A stretch of 64,000 nucleotides of DNA from Pseudophaeomoniella oleicola (lineage: Eukaryota > Ascomycota > Eurotiomycetes > Phaeomoniellales > Phaeomoniellaceae), in assembly GCA_003868215.1 (NCBI GenBank), contig QWDQ01000013.1, positions 372,001-436,000 on the forward strand, written 5' to 3'. Position 1 is the stretch's first letter. Each line of letters begins with the position of its first letter. A model generated the notes under the pieces. The model worked only from the letters and a program-made list of their open reading frames with translations. It was not told the DNA's origin and ran no database searches. Of this stretch, positions 23,649 through 34,388 are shown in pieces. The position numbers and the translations under genes are program-made.

Positions 23649-24104
23649 CGCTAGAAACGTTTAGCTGGATGATATACCACGGATAATGACAAGCGATGTT
23701 CACGGATCATAGATTCCGCAGACTATCTATCACCCGATATAACAAATCGTTGTTGCATTGGTAGATGTTTTTGTATGAACTGGCAGGTCATGATAATGTG
23801 ATGCACCAAAACAGTCAAATAAGCTTTCACGGTGACCCATTTATATCCGCCAAGCAAAAGCCGCATTGATTGGCATCTCAACTTCATCTACCGCAACTGA
23901 TCCCTCAAGACCATCGCCAACAATCCTTGTGTGCTACCAAGGTCAACCACAGCATTGGGCATCAATATCATAACAGACAGAACAGTGTTTGTTTGTTTCG
24001 CCGGTCTTGTGGGCTAGGATCGGGGTGGAAAGGGTTCTCAGTAGCCCACACAACTCACCGACTCGCATCGATAATTCCCTCTGCTCGGCGATATCTTCGA
24101 CACC
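23649..24104. other. Intergenic, tandem genes
   Basis: The 3' flank of GCN20 and the promoter of the complex I subunit gene. It includes GATTGG at about 23868-23873, an inverted CCAAT-type element that could serve as a HAP-complex site (inference). No other feature seen. Confidence 0.3.
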
Positions 24105-24838
24105 ATGTCTCTTCTACGCCTCTGCCGTCCCGTCTCCTCATCTCTACGTGTCCGTTCTGTTGTTGCGCCTACATCTCTCGTCCGCAGCATCGCCTCGACG
24201 TCATCCTCGAGCGCCGCATCAGTTTCCTCGCACTCAGATCACGGCACTGATGATCCACATGGCCACCACGGTCACGAATCACACTATGATGAGCCAACCG
24301 GATGGCTTTGGGGTATTCCCCCCGGGGAAAAATATGAGAAGGAAGGTTGGGAACCGTGGATGTACTACGGTTTCCTAGGGAGCATCTTCATCACGGGTGT
24401 TGCATACGTCTTCAAGCCTGATACTTCGTACGTTGCCACTCTTCTTATCACCTCATATTCGGAGATCTGGCGCAGCTGGCCCATGTGAGACAAGGGAGGA
24501 GTTGGTGATCATATCTACGATCGAGCGGCACTTCTGCTGAGCTGTGATTGGGTGCGCAGATCGTTCTGTCAGTTGCTTCGACCCAATGGATCATTTGACA
24601 GACGTCCCACATCACATCGCACTTGCTTTGCGTCAGCATTGACTCTTGTAGCTCAATATCACCAGCAGTATCTCTCCTGTTCTCACTGGCTGCATGGCAC
24701 CTCGGTTGCAGGATTATAATTTGTTTGGTATCATATGCTAACTGAATTGACAGGATACAAACCTGGGCTTTGGAAGAAGCTCGCAGACGGTTGGAAAAGG
24801 AAGGCATCCTCGAGGATCCGGACAATAAGTCAGCTTAG
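24105..24838 (+). CDS. Mitochondrial complex I subunit, ESSS/NDUFB11 type
   Basis: Exons 24105-24427 and 24754-24838 give 135 aa. The intron is long for this window (326 nt), with a GTACGT donor and a GACAG acceptor. The N-terminus (MSLLRLCRPVSSSLRVRS) is rich in Arg, Ser and Leu without acidic residues, a mitochondrial presequence. A His-rich segment follows, then WLWGIPPGEKYEKEGWEPW, a single transmembrane helix (FLGSIFITGVAYVF), and the splice-joined tail PDTSIQTWALEEARRRLEKE. This layout fits the single-span ESSS accessory subunit of the membrane arm of NADH:ubiquinone oxidoreductase. It is not catalytic; the family is needed for assembly or stability of the arm. Confidence 0.88.
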
Positions 24839-25799
24839 CTGGAAGCGATGGGTTGGTGCGAGGTTCCTGCTATAAGAGGACATAACGGCATACGATGCTT
24901 GGGGTCGGGAGGTCAAGTGTACATATTGGTGAATTGCCAGCCACAATGATCGACTCAAGCTTCGGTCTGTAGGAGCAATACCACACTGTCTAATGGTCTC
25001 ATATGACAAGGCAGGGAAAGAGTCGGTTGTCTGTGTAGCATTCGAGCTACGTCTTGTGGCCTTAGACCGTCACGGTGTTTTATTTCAATCAGATGACATA
25101 TAAACCCTGTTTTATCTTGACCCTGTTGTGGCTGGCAGATATGCACAAAACAGGCCAAGCACCGCGTTTCAACTGCCTCTTGAGAGGATGTCCATCCTTT
25201 CCCAGTTTTCCTATGTATGAACATGAACCTACTGCCGACCCCTCGGTATTGTATGGTTTTCGTGCAGCACGATATATGAATCAGAGCGACAATAACCGTC
25301 TCATCTCATCTTGTCAATGTCTCGATAGAGCTATATAGATCCAGTACACGCCTATCCTGGATATGCATGAAATGAACACAGAGTCGAGGTCTTGTTATAT
25401 GCACGTAGATACGATTCATTACGAACGACCTTGATTCGCCTATCTACATGTCTTAAGTCTCAGGCTTTAGATTACAATCCCATCGAGTCTTAGGTATAGA
25501 GATGAAGGCAATGTAGATGGATGATGAGATTAAATATAAAACGCTCGTAAGTACATAGTGATGTGCGTGTTATTCAGGTTATAATTGATACTCAGTCTCG
25601 CAGCGGTTTGATACTTACCTAATTATAACGGAACAGATACCGAAGGAACCCAACCCATATCGACTTGATTACTCACTTCTGTTGTTTATCGTTATCGATT
25701 ACTCTTCCATACCTCTTCGTCCCTTTCCCCCTCCTCCTCTCCGTCTGTCCACCTCTCTTATACAAGAAATCAGCAAACCCCCCTGTGCCAGCCCCAGAA
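24839..25799. other. Intergenic, tandem genes
   Basis: Close to 1 kb with AT-rich stretches around 25380-25620 and a pyrimidine-rich tract (25700-25780) immediately before the amidase ATG, as is common in fungal core promoters. No coding signal. Confidence 0.35.
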
Positions 25800-26933
25800 A
25801 TGGTTCTCGCAGTAAGCCAGCCCCTGCCGTCATCCTCCTTTACGTACCTATATACGAGGATCATCCAAGTCACTGACAATGTTGATATCAATCAGGCCGT
25901 GGGGCAGATATGCTCGACGTCTTCGCTAGGACACAATCTGGCGCAGTGTCAGAAGTTGGTTGCGAAGGCGGCTGCGGCTGGAGCGAAAGTCAGTGTTTTC
26001 ATATTTTGAGGGTTTTTGTTTTCGGGTCGTTTTTTTCATTTCCCGGTCCTATTTTTGATATATGTTATCTACGATGGATTGAACGAAGTATTCTAAGCAC
26101 GATGTTCTTTTTTTCCAATGGTTTAGGCTCTCTTCCTGCCCGAGGCATCGGATTACATCGCGCTCAATGCTGCCGAGTCGCTGTCTCTCGCCCAGCCTCT
26201 CCACACATCGCCTTTTGTCCTGGGCCTTCGTGATTCGGCAAAGGAGTACTCCATGGATATCAACGTTGGTGTTCACGAACCGTCGAACACGCCGTCTCCC
26301 ATCAACACCGTTACCAGTGCTTCTAATACTACTACCACCGCTCAAACAAACAAACTCCTCAACACCCTCCTCTGGATAAACTCCCGCGGCGAAATCTCCC
26401 ACACCTACTCCAAACTCCACCTCTTCGACGTCGACCTCTCCCCCCACGGCCCCATCCTCAAAGAATCCGACTCAGTCCAACCCGGCACAACCCTCACACC
26501 CCCCATCCCCACCCCCCTCGGTCCCCTCGGCCTGCTAATCTGCTTCGACATCCGCTTCCCCGAACCCAGCCTCTCGCTCCGCCGCCAGGGCGCAAAACTG
26601 CTCGTCTACCCATCCGCCTTCACCGTGCCGACGGGCCGCGCCCACTGGGAACTCCTGCTGCGTGCCCGCGCCGTCGAGACGCAGAGCTATGTCATCGCGT
26701 CGGCGCAGTGTGGCTCACATAACGAGAAGCGCGTCAGTTGGGGGGAGAGTCTTGTTGTTGGGCCGTGGGGCCAAGTGCTGGGCCGGTTGGGTAGCGTTGA
26801 TGACAGTCGTGAGTCTGGAGAAGGAGCCGATGAACCAGAGTTGTGGGTTGGCGAGATCGAGTTGGATGAAGTCGACAGGGTGAGGAGAGAAGTGCCGTTG
26901 AAGAGACGGACGGATGTTTACGCCGAGGTGTAA
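25800..26933 (+). CDS. Nitrilase-superfamily amidase (yeast Nit2-type, deaminated glutathione amidase)
   Basis: Exons 25800-25811 (MVLA), 25896-25988 and 26127-26933 give 303 aa. The second intron uses the less common donor GTCAGT. The joined N-terminus AVGQICSTSSLGHNLAQCQK and LFLPEASDYIA place it with yeast Nit2 / animal Nit1. The catalytic triad is visible: Glu41 (FLPEAS), Lys131 (TYSKLHLFD) and Cys174 (LLICFDIRFPE). These enzymes hydrolyse deaminated glutathione, a metabolite-repair reaction in cytosol and mitochondria. A Ser/Thr/Asn-rich insertion at about residues 90-110 separates the first strands and is longer than in yeast. Codons in exon 3 between about 26340 and 26720 are extremely C/G-ending. 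The C-terminus RRTDVYAEV is typical of the family. Confidence 0.9.
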
Positions 26934-27306
26934 ATGATGTTGACAAAATGGATCTAAACCAATTTTTTACACTGCAAGATTCAGAAACATAGTATCTATC
27001 CTATCATCTCTATGACTCGTAACCCCATCACATTACGAATAACAATAATAATAGAGCGGGGTCGATGCCTCTCTGCGTACAACAGACCAGACAAGACCGT
27101 CGTCCCATTACCACCTCCCTCCCTCCTTGCCCCCCCTCTAGGTCCTCTCCCAAGGAAGGAAGAAGAGAAGAGACACATCTCATCTCATCAGTAGCCAGCC
27201 AGCCAGAACTTACGCTACTTCCAATTCAATGTTTTCTTTCTTTCCCCACTTGTTGTCTTGAATATATTATGAACAGAACTTTAAGAATTTCCAAGAATAA
27301 GGGGGG

Positions 27307-27330
27307 TTTCTTTTCTTTTCTTTTCTTTTT
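27307..27330. repeat. (TTTTC)n microsatellite
   Basis: About four to five tandem copies of a pyrimidine pentamer in the 3' flank of the amidase gene. Confidence 0.7.
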
Positions 27331-27400
27331 CCGGGGTCAACTACTGTATCTCATTTACATACATCGAATATTCGATCTTTCGTAGAATGATGATGGACAA

Positions 27401-27436
27401 GATGAAGAAGAGGAAGAAGAAGAAGAAGAGGAAGAA

Positions 27437-27483
<47 letters not shown>

Positions 27484-27500
27484 AGAAGACGAAGAAGAAA
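27401..27500. repeat. GAA/GGA polypurine tract, about 100 bp
   Basis: Nearly pure purine strand built from GAA with scattered GGA units. Such homopurine-homopyrimidine tracts can form triplex (H-DNA) structures. It lies between two convergent genes. Confidence 0.85.
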
Positions 27501-27670
27501 GTAGTAGATAGGTAGGTAGAACGGCACGCTTTGCTTACTTGCTTGCTTGCTGAATAGATAGGCAACAGATACAAGACAAACAGACAGACGGAAGTATATA
27601 CAATTTCCAAATTTACGAGATACAACCCAACATTTTCATTCATGGCGCTGCTGTGGACTGACTGACTCTC

Positions 27671-29138
27671 CTACCCGGATGACTCTCCTACCATCGGCTG
27701 CTGGGAAGAAGAAGGACGATTCGTCGCATTGTTGGAGATTTGCTGAGAGGGAGGCGGAGGAGGAGCGCCGCCGCCGAATCGGGCCGCGAGCGTGGGAGAT
27801 TCTGAGATCTGGTCGAATTGGTCCAGGTCGTCGGCGGTGAGGGCACCGGTCATGCTGCTGTTGGTTTGATGGTGGAGTCCAGAAGATGATGATGATGGAC
27901 GCTGGGAGTGCTCGGGATAGTAAGGACCGCCTGGGTGCAGAGCTTGGTCAATGTCATAAGCATCCGTCTCGTCAAGACTTTTACTGCTGGGTACAGGGTT
28001 GTGGTGGTTGATCTATTGATTTTGGATCAGTCACTGCCGGCGGGCAATTACTCATGTGTATATGTGTACCGTTCACCACCTCCTCCACCAACTTGTCCCT
28101 CGCGCTCACGCACTGTCGGGAACACTTACTTCTTTGAGATCCTCGCCCTGAACCTCAACCTCTCTGTCCCTTATACGCCTCATCAGGGATAGAAACTGGC
28201 TTTGTTGAAACTTGTCGTTCCGCTCATGCTTCAACGCATTCAGCAAATCACCGGCAGTGCGTGCCAATTCGTCGGCTTCTGCTTTTTGCTCCTCTTCGGT
28301 GGTCGCAGCAGATCTCTCCTCGATTAGATCAGATCCTATCCGAATATCTTCCGACTGTTCAACACCGTCTTGTAGGAACGTCTCCTCTTGCTCATTTTCT
28401 GCGAAGCTTGTAGTATTCGTAGCGGCCTCCTCGATCACTTTCGCTTGCTCACTCTCGGCAAGTGCAAATGCGTCTTCGAACGCTGCTTGGTCGAGACTTG
28501 TCTCTCCATGGTACTTCTCTTGGAGTTGTACATTCTGCATCAACTGTTCTGGTGCATACTGGTCTGCAGCATAACCGTAGGGCATCGGCATTTGGCTATT
28601 GAGTGCATAATGTGAACTTGAATAAGTCTGAGAAGTGGAAGCGACAGCCGGGCTCTGCCTAATCTGCTGCTGTTGTTTTATGAATTCGGCATGCCAGCCA
28701 GCAGGTCCAGGTTGTGAGCGATGCAAAGGTGCTTCAGCCCGAAAGTGTGCCTGCGGTATAGGCGCACCGGGCCCTGATAGCCGTAGGTTCTGGAAATCGG
28801 TCGCCCATGATGAGCTTCCACCGAAGCTCGGCTGAGCGTTGGGCGGATTTATATAATTCTGCCGCGAGAACTCGGGAAGGACTGGTTGAAGCGGATGGAA
28901 TGGTTGGCCAGCCTCGAATGCTGCGAAATCCGCATCTAGGCTCCCTGTACGAGGGTCTGGTGAGCGAAACCCCTAGAATGATGTCAGCTTCATCACAGCG
29001 CATGTCTCTTCGACGGAAGCATACTTGAGCAGGTGTTGGTAGCGTTCGTAATCTATCTTGCTGCAGTGTCCGATCGACGGACGTATGCTTTTGGAACGAC
29101 TGCAACGCATTGGAAGGTCCACATAATGCATCTGCCAT
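27671..29138 (-). CDS. PEX20: Peroxin Pex20, PTS2 co-receptor
   Basis: Three exons: 29138-29025, 28972-28130 and 28012-27671 (432 aa). The first 19 residues, MADALCGPSNALQSFQKHT, are diagnostic of filamentous-fungal Pex20 and carry the conserved Cys6 used for export-linked ubiquitination. Two WxxxF/Y-type motifs that bind Pex14/Pex13 are visible: WATDF near residue 93 and WHAEF near residue 130. A predicted acidic helical region (about 200-290) precedes the Pex7-binding part (LMRRIRDREVEVQGEDLKE). The third exon adds a tail with HPGGPYYPEH and a Pro/Ser-rich end. Pex20 escorts the Pex7-PTS2 cargo complex into peroxisomes in fungi. The exon 2-3 join (LKE to INHHN) was chosen because it restores the long frame; that end is less certain than the N-terminus. 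Confidence 0.92.
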
Positions 29139-29445
29139 GGCTGACGTGTGGCCAGAGAAGAACAGAGCAAGCGAAGAAGCGTAACTACGTCTCTGATAAG
29201 CGATAGAGATTGAATATCAACCCGTTGAGGCCCCGCGATTATTGGTGTGGCGGTAATTGAAAAGGTCACCGACACTTCGTCCGAAATCCTGTGCCGAGGC
29301 AAATCCAACAGTCACGTGATTATATCCGTCGAGGTCTGATTGGTGACGATGTTAGAGGGATAGGACCACATTCAGGCATATTGAGGACATATATGGAGTG
29401 CTACGGTTCTCTAACTGATCTCTGATATTAGCTGATTTGCATTAT
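29139..29445. other. Short intergenic region, tandem minus-strand genes
   Basis: PEX20 promoter side and CIA1 3' flank, about 300 bases. It has GTCACGTGAT at about 29311-29320, a perfect CACGTG E-box palindrome that could bind a bHLH factor (inference). Confidence 0.35.
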
Positions 29446-30864
29446 TCATACACCCATAGGCAGGCACCACGTCTTCACCTCTCCGTCATCGCCTGTGCTA
29501 ATTATGATCTCTTCTCCTTCAAACCGTTTGTCTTTGTCTCTTCGCAATGCCCAGCAGACATGATTTATTTCGTAATCTCCATGCGCCGCATCGATTGACG
29601 CCACCACAATCCATTCTGTCTCAAGATGCTGTGGTTTCGACGGTTCTTCGGCTACTTCATCCTGTGCTTCATCTGCAGGGGGATCGACAGACATAGGACT
29701 GCCACCGGGTTCCGAGCTTCCATTCGCCGTTGATGGATGCTTCGGCGACTTCGCAACTTCTTGGTAAACGTAGATACTACCATCCCCACCGCACGACACG
29801 ATCAGTCCCGTCTGCTGCGACCATGCCAGGGAGTAGACAGATCTCGAATGCATCTGCGGGAGCATGTTATCTAGGACCCAGGTTTCGGTAGTTGATGAAG
29901 GTTTAATGATGGATGGTATCTTGTTCTTTTTGAGAGGTCCTCGCTCAGGGTCACCACTTCTGTGTTCTCTTCTCCAGACTTTGATGGAGAGGTCGTCCGA
30001 GCAGCTGACGATCCTCGGGCCACGGCGGCCGGCGAAATTATCCCAGTCATCAAAGTATTCTTCGGGAAGTCCTTTTGGAATGTTCCACTTCCCCTCTCCA
30101 ATTGGTGGGCTTTCCCATTGTACGCTCCATACTGTCCCTGTATGTCCATCAATGCAAGCCACGCACATCCAATCGCCTTCTTCCTCAACTTCTCTCCATA
30201 ATCTAATCGTATCGTCGTAACTTCCACTGGCGAGTACATCGTCTTCATAGTTCCATGCCACGCACTTGACATCTCCAGAATGTTCTGTCAAAACCGCAAT
30301 GGTCTCATACTCATCCTCATCCGCGGCGCCGGAGACTTCTTCCCATATCCATACCGATTTATCCCGCGAACAAGTGGCGAGGAGAGACGGATTTGACGGT
30401 GAGAATGCCAGGGATTTCACTTCCGAGTCGTGGCCGGTCAAAAGCACGGCAAATGCCCATGCTTCCTCATCGTTCGTATCCGGTTTATCCCGAATTTCAA
30501 TCTCAGCGCCATCATCCAGTGAGTCTGATTGTTGATTTTCGTGCTCGTCTTCTTTCCTCCAGATTCCGACCGTAGAGTCAAAACTTCCAGTTGCTAGGAC
30601 AGTGGCACCTGAAGAACCAGGTATCGGACGTCTCCAGCCTACACTGCGTACACTTCTTTTGTGGCCACCAGTTATCCGATTAAGGAGACGGAATGTTGTG
30701 AGAGAATAGATGTTCACGGCCTTGTCTGATGTAGCCGTAGCTATAATAGGCAATGATGGATGGGGTGCCGATTGCCATGCTCTGGAGGTCGAGGATGGTT
30801 CCAATGTAGCTAGAGCCATGAGAGAAGGGGTCTCTGGAGACGTTGTGGAAGTGACAGCTTCCAT
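29446..30864 (-). CDS. CIA1: Cytosolic iron-sulfur protein assembly WD40 protein Cia1
   Basis: Single exon, 472 aa. A seven-bladed WD40 propeller is evident from repeats such as GHKRSVRSVGWRR, VGIWRKE, GHDSEVKSLAFSPSNPSLLA, SVWIWEE, EHSGDVKCVAWN, YDDTIRLWRE, GHTGTVWSVQWE, SIKVWRREH, and a last blade with CWALRRDKDKRF and GDDGEVKTW. Fungal Cia1 proteins carry insertions between blades; here there is one of about 40 residues in blade 2 (acidic, NQQSDSLDDGAE) and one in blade 6 (STANGSSEPGG). In yeast, Cia1 with Cia2 and Mms19 forms the targeting complex that delivers Fe-S clusters to cytosolic and nuclear enzymes such as DNA polymerases and helicases. Acts in cytosol and nucleus. Confidence 0.92.
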   Translation of the reverse strand: MEAVTSTTSPETPSLMALATLEPSSTSRAWQSAPHPSLPIIATATSDKAVNIYSLTTFRLLNRITGGHKRSVRSVGWRRPIPGSSGATVLATGSFDSTVGIWRKEDEHENQQSDSLDDGAEIEIRDKPDTNDEEAWAFAVLLTGHDSEVKSLAFSPSNPSLLATCSRDKSVWIWEEVSGAADEDEYETIAVLTEHSGDVKCVAWNYEDDVLASGSYDDTIRLWREVEEEGDWMCVACIDGHTGTVWSVQWESPPIGEGKWNIPKGLPEEYFDDWDNFAGRRGPRIVSCSDDLSIKVWRREHRSGDPERGPLKKNKIPSIIKPSSTTETWVLDNMLPQMHSRSVYSLAWSQQTGLIVSCGGDGSIYVYQEVAKSPKHPSTANGSSEPGGSPMSVDPPADEAQDEVAEEPSKPQHLETEWIVVASIDAAHGDYEINHVCWALRRDKDKRFEGEEIIISTGDDGEVKTWCLPMGV

Positions 30865-31944
30865 GTTGGCTGGAAGTGACGTCGATTCAAGCAGTTACGA
30901 TCCAGTCAGCCCCACGGAAGGGGTACCTTGCAAGAGGCCGATCCCAGAGAGCCGTTGGTATATACCAGACCAAGAACTGATTGTAGAACGTATCTCACGA
31001 TCAAGGTGAGGGCCAACGCAGAAACTTCACGAAAGCGGACCTTTTCTTTTCCGCAGTGATCGTGATCTTCAAGCGTGAATCCTTTTCCTCCTCGAATATT
31101 GCCTCCCGATAACGAGATCTAACGGTTGCACAGTAAGAAAAGTCTTAGGTAGCGATGGCTGATTCCTACAGTTGGATTCAACGTCGAGATAGCCCTCTAT
31201 ATGTGATGAAAAGAGAAACAGAACCGAGTTGACACAGTGTATGCTGCATAGATACATGGATTATGATATGACATCGCATACCCGCCTTGGGCAAAAAGAA
31301 TAAATTTCCCCCACTGCACTAATAATTATTATCACTGGATGATTATTCATTCTTTATGCTTGCTGAGTCAGCCTTTACATTCAGTTGACTCTAATTACGA
31401 TATTGGAAATGAATGGATGACCTTCATTGGGAACTTGCATTTGCTTCAGTAATTGACTTGAAGTATTATATCGAATTACAGATTGGATAGTCGATGCATT
31501 CATATTATGCTCCTCATTGAAAATGATGAATTCAAGGCAGGGTCATGACACCCAAGAGAAGTGAGCTGCATAAAAGAAACCTCTTCCCGCTTGATTCAAT
31601 GAGTAGGTAGGCAATATCATGCTTTAGCCCGAGTCTTTCAACCGGGTTATATGACTATATACAGACAATCCAAATGCCATACCTAGTTCATAAAGCTCGT
31701 GAATGACGATATGATATCGCTTCGAAAATATTAAGCCGTGGCCCCTTTCGTCCCGTCTCAGTTGCGGCCAGCGATATCGATGATAATCGCTCACTGCTAT
31801 CCCAAAGACCAGTTCTTGCGCCGAACAGAAGCCAAAATAGTTCATCTGAACTGATACTCCAACACCTTTTAGGGAGTCGTGCTCGCTTTAAGCGCACAAC
31901 ATTTTCTGAACGCCGAAAGCGTGGGATGATTAGGTACAAACAGA
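30865..31944. other. Intergenic between CIA1 and the MHYT gene
   Basis: CIA1 promoter and 3' flank of the MHYT gene. 31270-31530 is AT-rich and has no open frame of note. No gene or RNA was recognised. Confidence 0.35.
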
Positions 31945-34388
31945 TCATTTGAACAAAGCATAGATCTCGTCGACATAGGTGTCGGGATCAGCGGCTGCGA
32001 ATACCGCATCGCCATGGGTGCCGAGTTCAGCCATGTCCGCTGTATCCGCGGAATCGACTTTTCCAAACTCTGACATCTCCACGCTTACCTGGTTGGTGAC
32101 CGTTATACCACCAAATGCGGCATGAGCGACGAGAGGTATCTCTGCTATGGGGACATTGCTCGTTGAGTCTTGCCGTTTGCGCCAAAGCCTCGCAGGTGAA
32201 GATCCCTTGAACCGTGATGAGCGACGACTCATCTCTGAGACCATGTCTCTATTGGCTGAACAGCTATAGAATTCCAGATGGATCTGGCGTGCAAACGCTT
32301 CATGATCAGACAGGCCCGCGTATACTTGCTGTTGCGTATTAAAGAGTCGCAGGGGTTTGTAAATAAGCTTATCGTTTGGCGTGCTCGAATGCAGGTTACT
32401 GATGAGCCGGATGGACAGGATCGTGCATCTACCTGGGGACGTAGCGTTCGCGGCTGGTCGACACGGAGCTTGTATTCTCTTGGCAGAAAATTTGGCTTGA
32501 TGGATGGACGGATCATTGACGAACTCGACAAGGTCTGACATTGTTTGATAAAGTTGCTGGCAGAATGCGCTCTCCTTTTCGTTTCGGGCGATGATAGCTT
32601 TCAACCATTTGAGTGCGGATGCAACGGTCAGACTATCCATTTGGTTGATGATCTCAACGTGCCATTGGGTTAAGGCGGCAATCGGTAACGTCTTCAACGG
32701 GAGTTGGTTGCTCTGCTCCTTGGTAACAAGTACTTCAAAGCCATTTCTCACGTTCGGCCTCAACACGAAGGCTGCAAGATGCACGCCCTGCTCCGTAAGG
32801 TGCTCCGATGTGGCGTACTCATGCATGCTTCTCAACCTCTCCTCAAGCTCGCGAGCGTCGACTTGCATGCTACGAGCTTGCACATCTACGACCTGGGGAA
32901 CGGACGCAAACCGATAGCCCGAAGCAGCGAAGCGTTCTACGTCAGCGTTGCTCAAGTCCCTGACTACGAATAGAAAGTGCCCTCGACCAAAGTAGCGACT
33001 GCTGATTCCGCCCTCCAAATCTGGGGTTGGCTTGTTTGTCAGTGACACCCTTTTGAGACGTTTCGAAGATTGTGTGCCAGTCTCCAATGGCTCTTCATAA
33101 AGAATTCCAAGCTTTTCAAGCGATTGGTGGGTCTGGGTAGCTAAGTCCTGAGCGGAAATACAGAACATCTCCTTGAATAGTTTGTCGAAATCTTCCGAAA
33201 AGCCGCTGCTTTGGTCGGAAGGCGTTGCTCGGCCACTTGACGGTTTGAAAAGATCGCTGTTGATCAAATTCAGTTGCAGATGCTCTTTCATCCCAGGGAT
33301 CATGTCCCTCAGTGTGATCCAATTGCGAGTTGCGCGAAATATCCACAGAAAGGCCGGGTGCGTTCGCCCAAAATCGTCGTCGCGGAAGCTTCTTTCGATA
33401 TAATGATCTGTGATCTTGGTAGAGGGTACCTGTCCCTCCGTAGTGACCATAAGTCTCCCATTCTCATCAAAATATGCGCAAGCGAGCACCATCTGCTGTG
33501 CTCTACTCCTCCACTGCCTCTCACTTCGACTGGTCAAAAGGGCTATGACGAGCAAGAGAACGCAAGAGGCACAGCTCTACAGATGGTCAGTACCCGAATA
33601 GAGCGAGTTTTCAAGCGGTACATACCAATACTGTGCAGACAATGACTGTCTGCGTTGGCGATAGTTGACTCGTAGACGAGTCGTATATTGGCCTGGCTTG
33701 ATAGATCGTTCCCACTGTGGCAACCCAGTGCATGCCACTGACTGCGCTTGCCAGGATACCACCGCAAAGCACCCGTTTCCACCAATTGTTAGACCAGTTG
33801 GCTCGCATGCGAAAGAAGACCGTCAATGCTACCAGGGATGCGAAGATGGCAATGATGGCTGCTCCGGCGACATATGCAACCTTGTAATGGCAGCGATAGT
33901 TGGCAATACCCAGCTGCCCGACATAGTGCATACCGCACACAGCGAGGCCTGTAAGAACTCCAGAGAAGGAAATGTAGAGGTAGCCAGCCTTTTCAACGAC
34001 GCCCAGGAGATAGAATGCCCCTGACAGGACAGCAATGGGAAGGAAGAAGGATACGGCCGTGAAGCCTGAGCTGTAGACGATTTGTGTAAAAACATCAGGC
34101 CCGCTAAGATCTATAGCACGATTGCCGATGAAATGCATACACCATATTCCAATGCCGCCCATGGACACCGAAGAGCCAAGCAATAGATACCTGGGAATAG
34201 ATTGTGAGATCATGTCAGGTATGAAAGTGAACGTTAACTTACCAGTTGTAAAGACCTTTTCGAGATGTCCTTCGATGCAGAAGTTCTAGAGCTGTGCAGG
34301 CTCCTACGAGGGAGACGATATAACTGAGGACGATGAAGCCAGCGTTGTAGGTGACATGCGCCACAGCCGCCCCTTCTGAAGCAGCCAT
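31945..34388 (-). CDS. MHYT-domain membrane sensor protein
   Basis: Exons 34388-34243, 34190-33626 and 33576-31945 give 780 aa; both joins keep the frame. The N-terminal ~260 residues are seven transmembrane helices with the three MHYT-type motifs: MHFIGN (about 67-72), MHYVGQ (about 136) and MHWVAT (about 202). In bacteria these His/Met-bearing motifs sit near the outer face and are proposed to bind copper or sense O2, CO or NO, linked to GGDEF/EAL output domains. Here the output is a ~520-residue cytosolic region without GGDEF, EAL, kinase or PAS features; it begins TSRSERQWRSRAQQMVLACAYFDENGRLM and contains several conserved-looking blocks (QLPLKTLPIAALTQWHVEII). Ligand and signalling pathway are unknown. 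ATG 34388 gives the canonical short extracellular N-terminus. Confidence 0.88.

Larger units (their letters stand above)
26934..27670. other. Convergent intergenic region with microsatellites
   Basis: Lies between the 3' ends of the amidase and PEX20. It holds the TTTTC repeat at 27307-27330 and the GAA-rich tract at 27401-27500, annotated separately. Apparent open frames across the tract are translations of the repeat. Confidence 0.5.

Noticed and set aside
27341-27643. Minus-strand frame encoding a long Phe/Leu run
   Set aside because: Produced by translating the GAA/GGA polypurine tract.
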